Shown piece by piece: positions 62,092 to 64,000 of a stretch of DNA of 64,000 nucleotides. The stretch covers positions 62,001-126,000 of the forward strand of contig NZ_PDYM01000006.1 of the NCBI RefSeq assembly GCF_002743055.1. Direction: 5' to 3'. The position numbers and the translations under genes were made by a program. Source of the stretch: Sporosarcina sp. P13. GTDB lineage: Bacteria; Bacillota; Bacilli; Bacillales_A; Planococcaceae. The notes beneath the pieces were generated by a model. That model worked only from the letters and a program-made list of their open reading frames with translations. It was not told the origin of the DNA and ran no database searches. Within the stretch, counting starts at the first letter, position 1; every line of letters starts with the position of its first letter.

Positions 62092-62325
62092 TATGAGCGT
62101 GCGGACGGGGGCTATGAGCGTGGGATCTAGTTCTATGAGCGCGCGGACGAGGGCTCTGAGCGCGGGCTATGAGCGCGCGGACCAGGTCTATGAGCGCGGG
62201 ACCACGGGCTATGAGCGCGAAACCAGATTCTATGAGCGCGGGACCACGGGCTATGAGCGCGCGGACCAGTTCTATGAGCGCGGGACCAGATTCTATGAGC
62301 GCGGGATCATGTTTTATGAGCGCAC
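62092..62325 (+). repeat. 21-bp tandem repeat array 5, 12 cores
   Basis: Twelve cores from 62092 to 62315, spaced by 21 bp except one 13-bp step (62155 to 62168) where eight bases are lost and the core reads TCTGAGCG. Remainders are of the GGACCAGATTC and GGACCACGGGC kinds. Unlike the other arrays it lies between two genes of the same direction (cheV, then glycerate kinase, both minus), past the cheV terminator. Confidence 0.93.
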
Positions 62326-62366
62326 AACCAAGTTCCACAAGCCCAAGCTACACACCCACTTACAAA

Positions 62367-62399
62367 TCAAAAAAGACTCCCTAATTAAAGAAAGTCTTT
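62367..62399 (-). terminator. Intrinsic terminator of cheV
   Basis: On the minus strand AAAGACTTTC, an 8-nt loop, GGGAGTCTTT (two G-U pairs), then TTTTTT-type tail (ending near 62367). Confidence 0.85.
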
Positions 62400-62404
62400 G
62401 TGTC

Positions 62405-63310
62405 TCACAATATATACTTATCAATCTTCAATACCAACTCAGCAATCTCCGGCTTACTCACCTGATCATCCACACCGACACTATAGCCCTTATGCTTTAA
62501 ACCATCTGTGATCAACGAAGAGAATATGATGACCGGTAAACTAGCAAGCTTTGGATTCTCGCGGATTCGTCTTGTGAAATGGTGACCGTCCATCTGCGGC
62601 ATCTCGATATCCGTAATGACTAGCTGGACTTCTTTCTTCACATCCACCTCTTCCTCTACAAGGCTTTCTAAATAATCTAAAGCCTCTTGACCGTTTTCAT
62701 AGAAATCCAAATTCGCATAACCCGCTTCGTTTAATGTATTATGAAGCAATTTACGCAATAACGGTGAATCTTCAGCGATTAAAATACGTTTATCCGAGCG
62801 TTCCCGCTTGCCTAACTTCTTCACTTGCTCCACATTAATGCCCGCTTCTGGATTAATATCAACAATAATTTTCTCGAAATCCAACAACAACAGCATTTCC
62901 TCATCGAGCTTAATAACACCGATGACTTGGGAATTCTCTGCCGCATAAATGCCTGAAGGTTTCTCAATTTGATTCCAGGAAATCCGGTGAATCTGTGTCA
63001 CATTATGTACTTGGAACACAACGGTCTGTTTATTGAACGACGTCACGATATACTTTTCATCTGAAGGATTGGTTGAAGGTGCCATTCCTAAGATCTTTTC
63101 CATACTGATAACCGGCAATACTTCACCGCGCAATTGAATAATCCCTTCCACCGCAAAATGCGCATGTGGAATTGGCGTGATTGGCAACGGCATAATAATC
63201 TCATTCACCTTGATGACGTTAATACCGTAACGATTGCCCCCCATTTCAAAGCCGACAATCTCTAACTCATTTGTACCACTTTCCAATAAAATCCCCGAAC
63301 TATTCGCCAA
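62405..63310 (-). CDS. cheV: Chemotaxis coupling protein CheV
   Basis: A 301-residue protein with a CheW-like domain (about residues 10-150; LLESGTNELEIVGFEMGG, HAHFAVEGIIQLRGEVLPVI, QIHRISWNQIEKPSG) and a receiver domain (about 170-300; LIAEDSPLLRKLL, phospho-acceptor Asp in LVITDIEMPQMDG). It links chemoreceptors to CheA and takes part in adaptation, as in Bacillus subtilis, with which it shares long stretches. The start is TTG 63310 or GTG 63316 behind AAAGGGCGGG. No other chemotaxis gene is in the window. A terminator follows at 62367. Confidence 0.93.
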   Translation of the reverse strand: MANSSGILLESGTNELEIVGFEMGGNRYGINVIKVNEIIMPLPITPIPHAHFAVEGIIQLRGEVLPVISMEKILGMAPSTNPSDEKYIVTSFNKQTVVFQVHNVTQIHRISWNQIEKPSGIYAAENSQVIGVIKLDEEMLLLLDFEKIIVDINPEAGINVEQVKKLGKRERSDKRILIAEDSPLLRKLLHNTLNEAGYANLDFYENGQEALDYLESLVEEEVDVKKEVQLVITDIEMPQMDGHHFTRRIRENPKLASLPVIIFSSLITDGLKHKGYSVGVDDQVSKPEIAELVLKIDKYIL

Positions 63311-63365
63311 CTTCACCCGCCCTTTCAAACGATGTAGTCTATCTATTTATCGAAAGATATGCTAA

Positions 63366-63386
63366 CTATAGTTCCAAAAACTATAG
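63366..63386. promoter_or_regulatory. Inverted repeat upstream of cheV
   Basis: CTATAGTT-CCAAA-AACTATAG, 8-bp perfect arms, about 56 bp upstream of the cheV start. A TATAGT that could be a -10 on the minus strand lies just upstream, near 63391-63396. It is a candidate operator; the regulator is unknown. Confidence 0.4.
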
Positions 63387-63486
63387 GTCTACTATACCAT
63401 ATAGTTCAGCTAGCACTCCATCGCAATCCAGAGAAAACTACTGGGTTATTGTTAGACTACCGTTCAACTAGGTGCACATATTGGTA

Positions 63487-64000
63487 CTATTTTGATTCCG
63501 CTATCCACTCCACCAACTTCTCAGGTGACATCGGTTTAGCAAAATAGTAGCCTTGGAAGATTAAATTCGGTTGAAGATTCAACAGGAAATCCACTTGCTC
63601 CTTTTTCTCGACGCCTTCAATAATCATCTGTAAATCCATAAATTGTCCAATGGTGAGAATCGCATTGAGTATCGCACATTCCTTTTGTGAACCAGGTACG
63701 ACATCCGCAAATGATTTATCAATTTTTAGCGTAGTAATAGGTAATTGTTGTAAATAGGATAGCGAAGAAACACCCGTACCGAAATCATCTAATGCCAGCG
63801 AAAAACCATAACGCTTAAAGCGCTCCATTGCCGCCACTGCCAGCCCAACGGATTTCGCGGTACTCGTTTCTGTAATTTCCAATTCAATACGATTGGGTTC
63901 GATACGATAATGATTGGTTTCCTTCCATAATCTATCCAATAACCGCGAATCCGCCACATATTCACCAGGTATATTAATAGCCACTTGCGGAATAAACAGT
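63487..64000 (-). CDS. EAL-domain protein (5' end outside window)
   Basis: The last 171 residues of a c-di-GMP phosphodiesterase-type protein; the frame is open to the right edge (FIPQVAINIPGEYV). EAL hallmarks present are VAINIP, ELEITET, LALDDFGTGVSSLSYLQ, LKIDKSF, IIEGVEKK and QGYYFAKPM, so the catalytic core seems complete on the visible part. Upstream domains cannot be seen. It ends 157 bp before the cheV coding region on the same strand, without a clear terminator between. Confidence 0.9.
   Translation of the reverse strand, partial: LFIPQVAINIPGEYVADSRLLDRLWKETNHYRIEPNRIELEITETSTAKSVGLAVAAMERFKRYGFSLALDDFGTGVSSLSYLQQLPITTLKIDKSFADVVPGSQKECAILNAILTIGQFMDLQMIIEGVEKKEQVDFLLNLQPNLIFQGYYFAKPMSPEKLVEWIAESK

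Noticed and set aside
9621-62325. CRISPR arrays
   Set aside because: The units are contiguous 21-bp repeats whose variable half is shared between neighbours. There are no unique 30-40 bp spacers, no leader and no cas genes.

Overview
The window looks like chromosomal DNA of a low-to-moderate GC Gram-positive of the order Bacillales, most likely a Sporosarcina-like member of the Planococcaceae. This is inferred from the staphylococcal/bacillar nitrate respiration set (narGHJI plus the oxygen/nitrate sensor nreABC), CheV, a SigB-type promoter, AGGAGG-type ribosome binding sites, frequent GTG/TTG starts and many U-rich intrinsic terminators. There is no phage, transposase, integrase or CRISPR system. 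About fifty protein genes and one tRNA-Ala are supported; the genes at both window edges are cut.

Layout. 0-4.7 kb: YczE-like membrane protein (cut), YbaK deacylase, a cation/proton antiporter with TrkA domain, a PseG-like protein and a small coiled-coil protein. 4.8-6.0 kb: a gene-free block made of two tandem copies of a structured composite repeat (A-B-B). 6-16 kb: ECF sigma factor, CNNM/CorC protein, M20 dipeptidase, nitroreductase, amidase-like protein, tRNA-Ala, DUF2804, YusW-like lipoprotein, DMT exporter, PAS-EAL protein. 16-25 kb: beta-propeller exoprotein, DHA2 exporter, an ECF sigma/anti-sigma pair whose anti-sigma reading frame seems interrupted, aminotransferase, SigB-type SDR. 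25-29 kb: a probable lysine-degradation operon (lysine 6-dehydrogenase, aldehyde dehydrogenase, acyl-CoA dehydrogenase). 29-34 kb: a further A-B-B repeat in inverse orientation, a SEC-C/TPR protein, and a DHA2 exporter divergent from its TetR regulator.

34.5-52.7 kb is a functional block for nitrate respiration. moeA-mobB-moaE-moaD-mobA-moaA and divergent moaC, plus moaB and moeB, make the molybdenum cofactor used by NarG. narGHJI, nreABC, a hemerythrin-domain protein and a NarK nitrate transporter carrying a C-terminal PAS domain follow one another on the minus strand. Two palindromes upstream of narG match the NreC binding consensus as I recall it.

53-64 kb: acyl-CoA hydrolase/CoA-transferase, a class I ribonucleotide reductase operon (alpha, flavodoxin, beta) behind a cobalamin riboswitch, an AGCS alanine/sodium symporter, glycerate kinase, CheV and a cut EAL protein.

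The most unusual feature is a family of 21-bp tandem repeats (core TATGAGCGCG, or TATGATCG in part of one array). It occurs as five separate intergenic arrays with 17, 26, 10, 24 and 12 cores. Four of the five lie between convergent genes. Together with the covarying A-B-B hairpin elements, these arrays are the structure not explained by ordinary genes.
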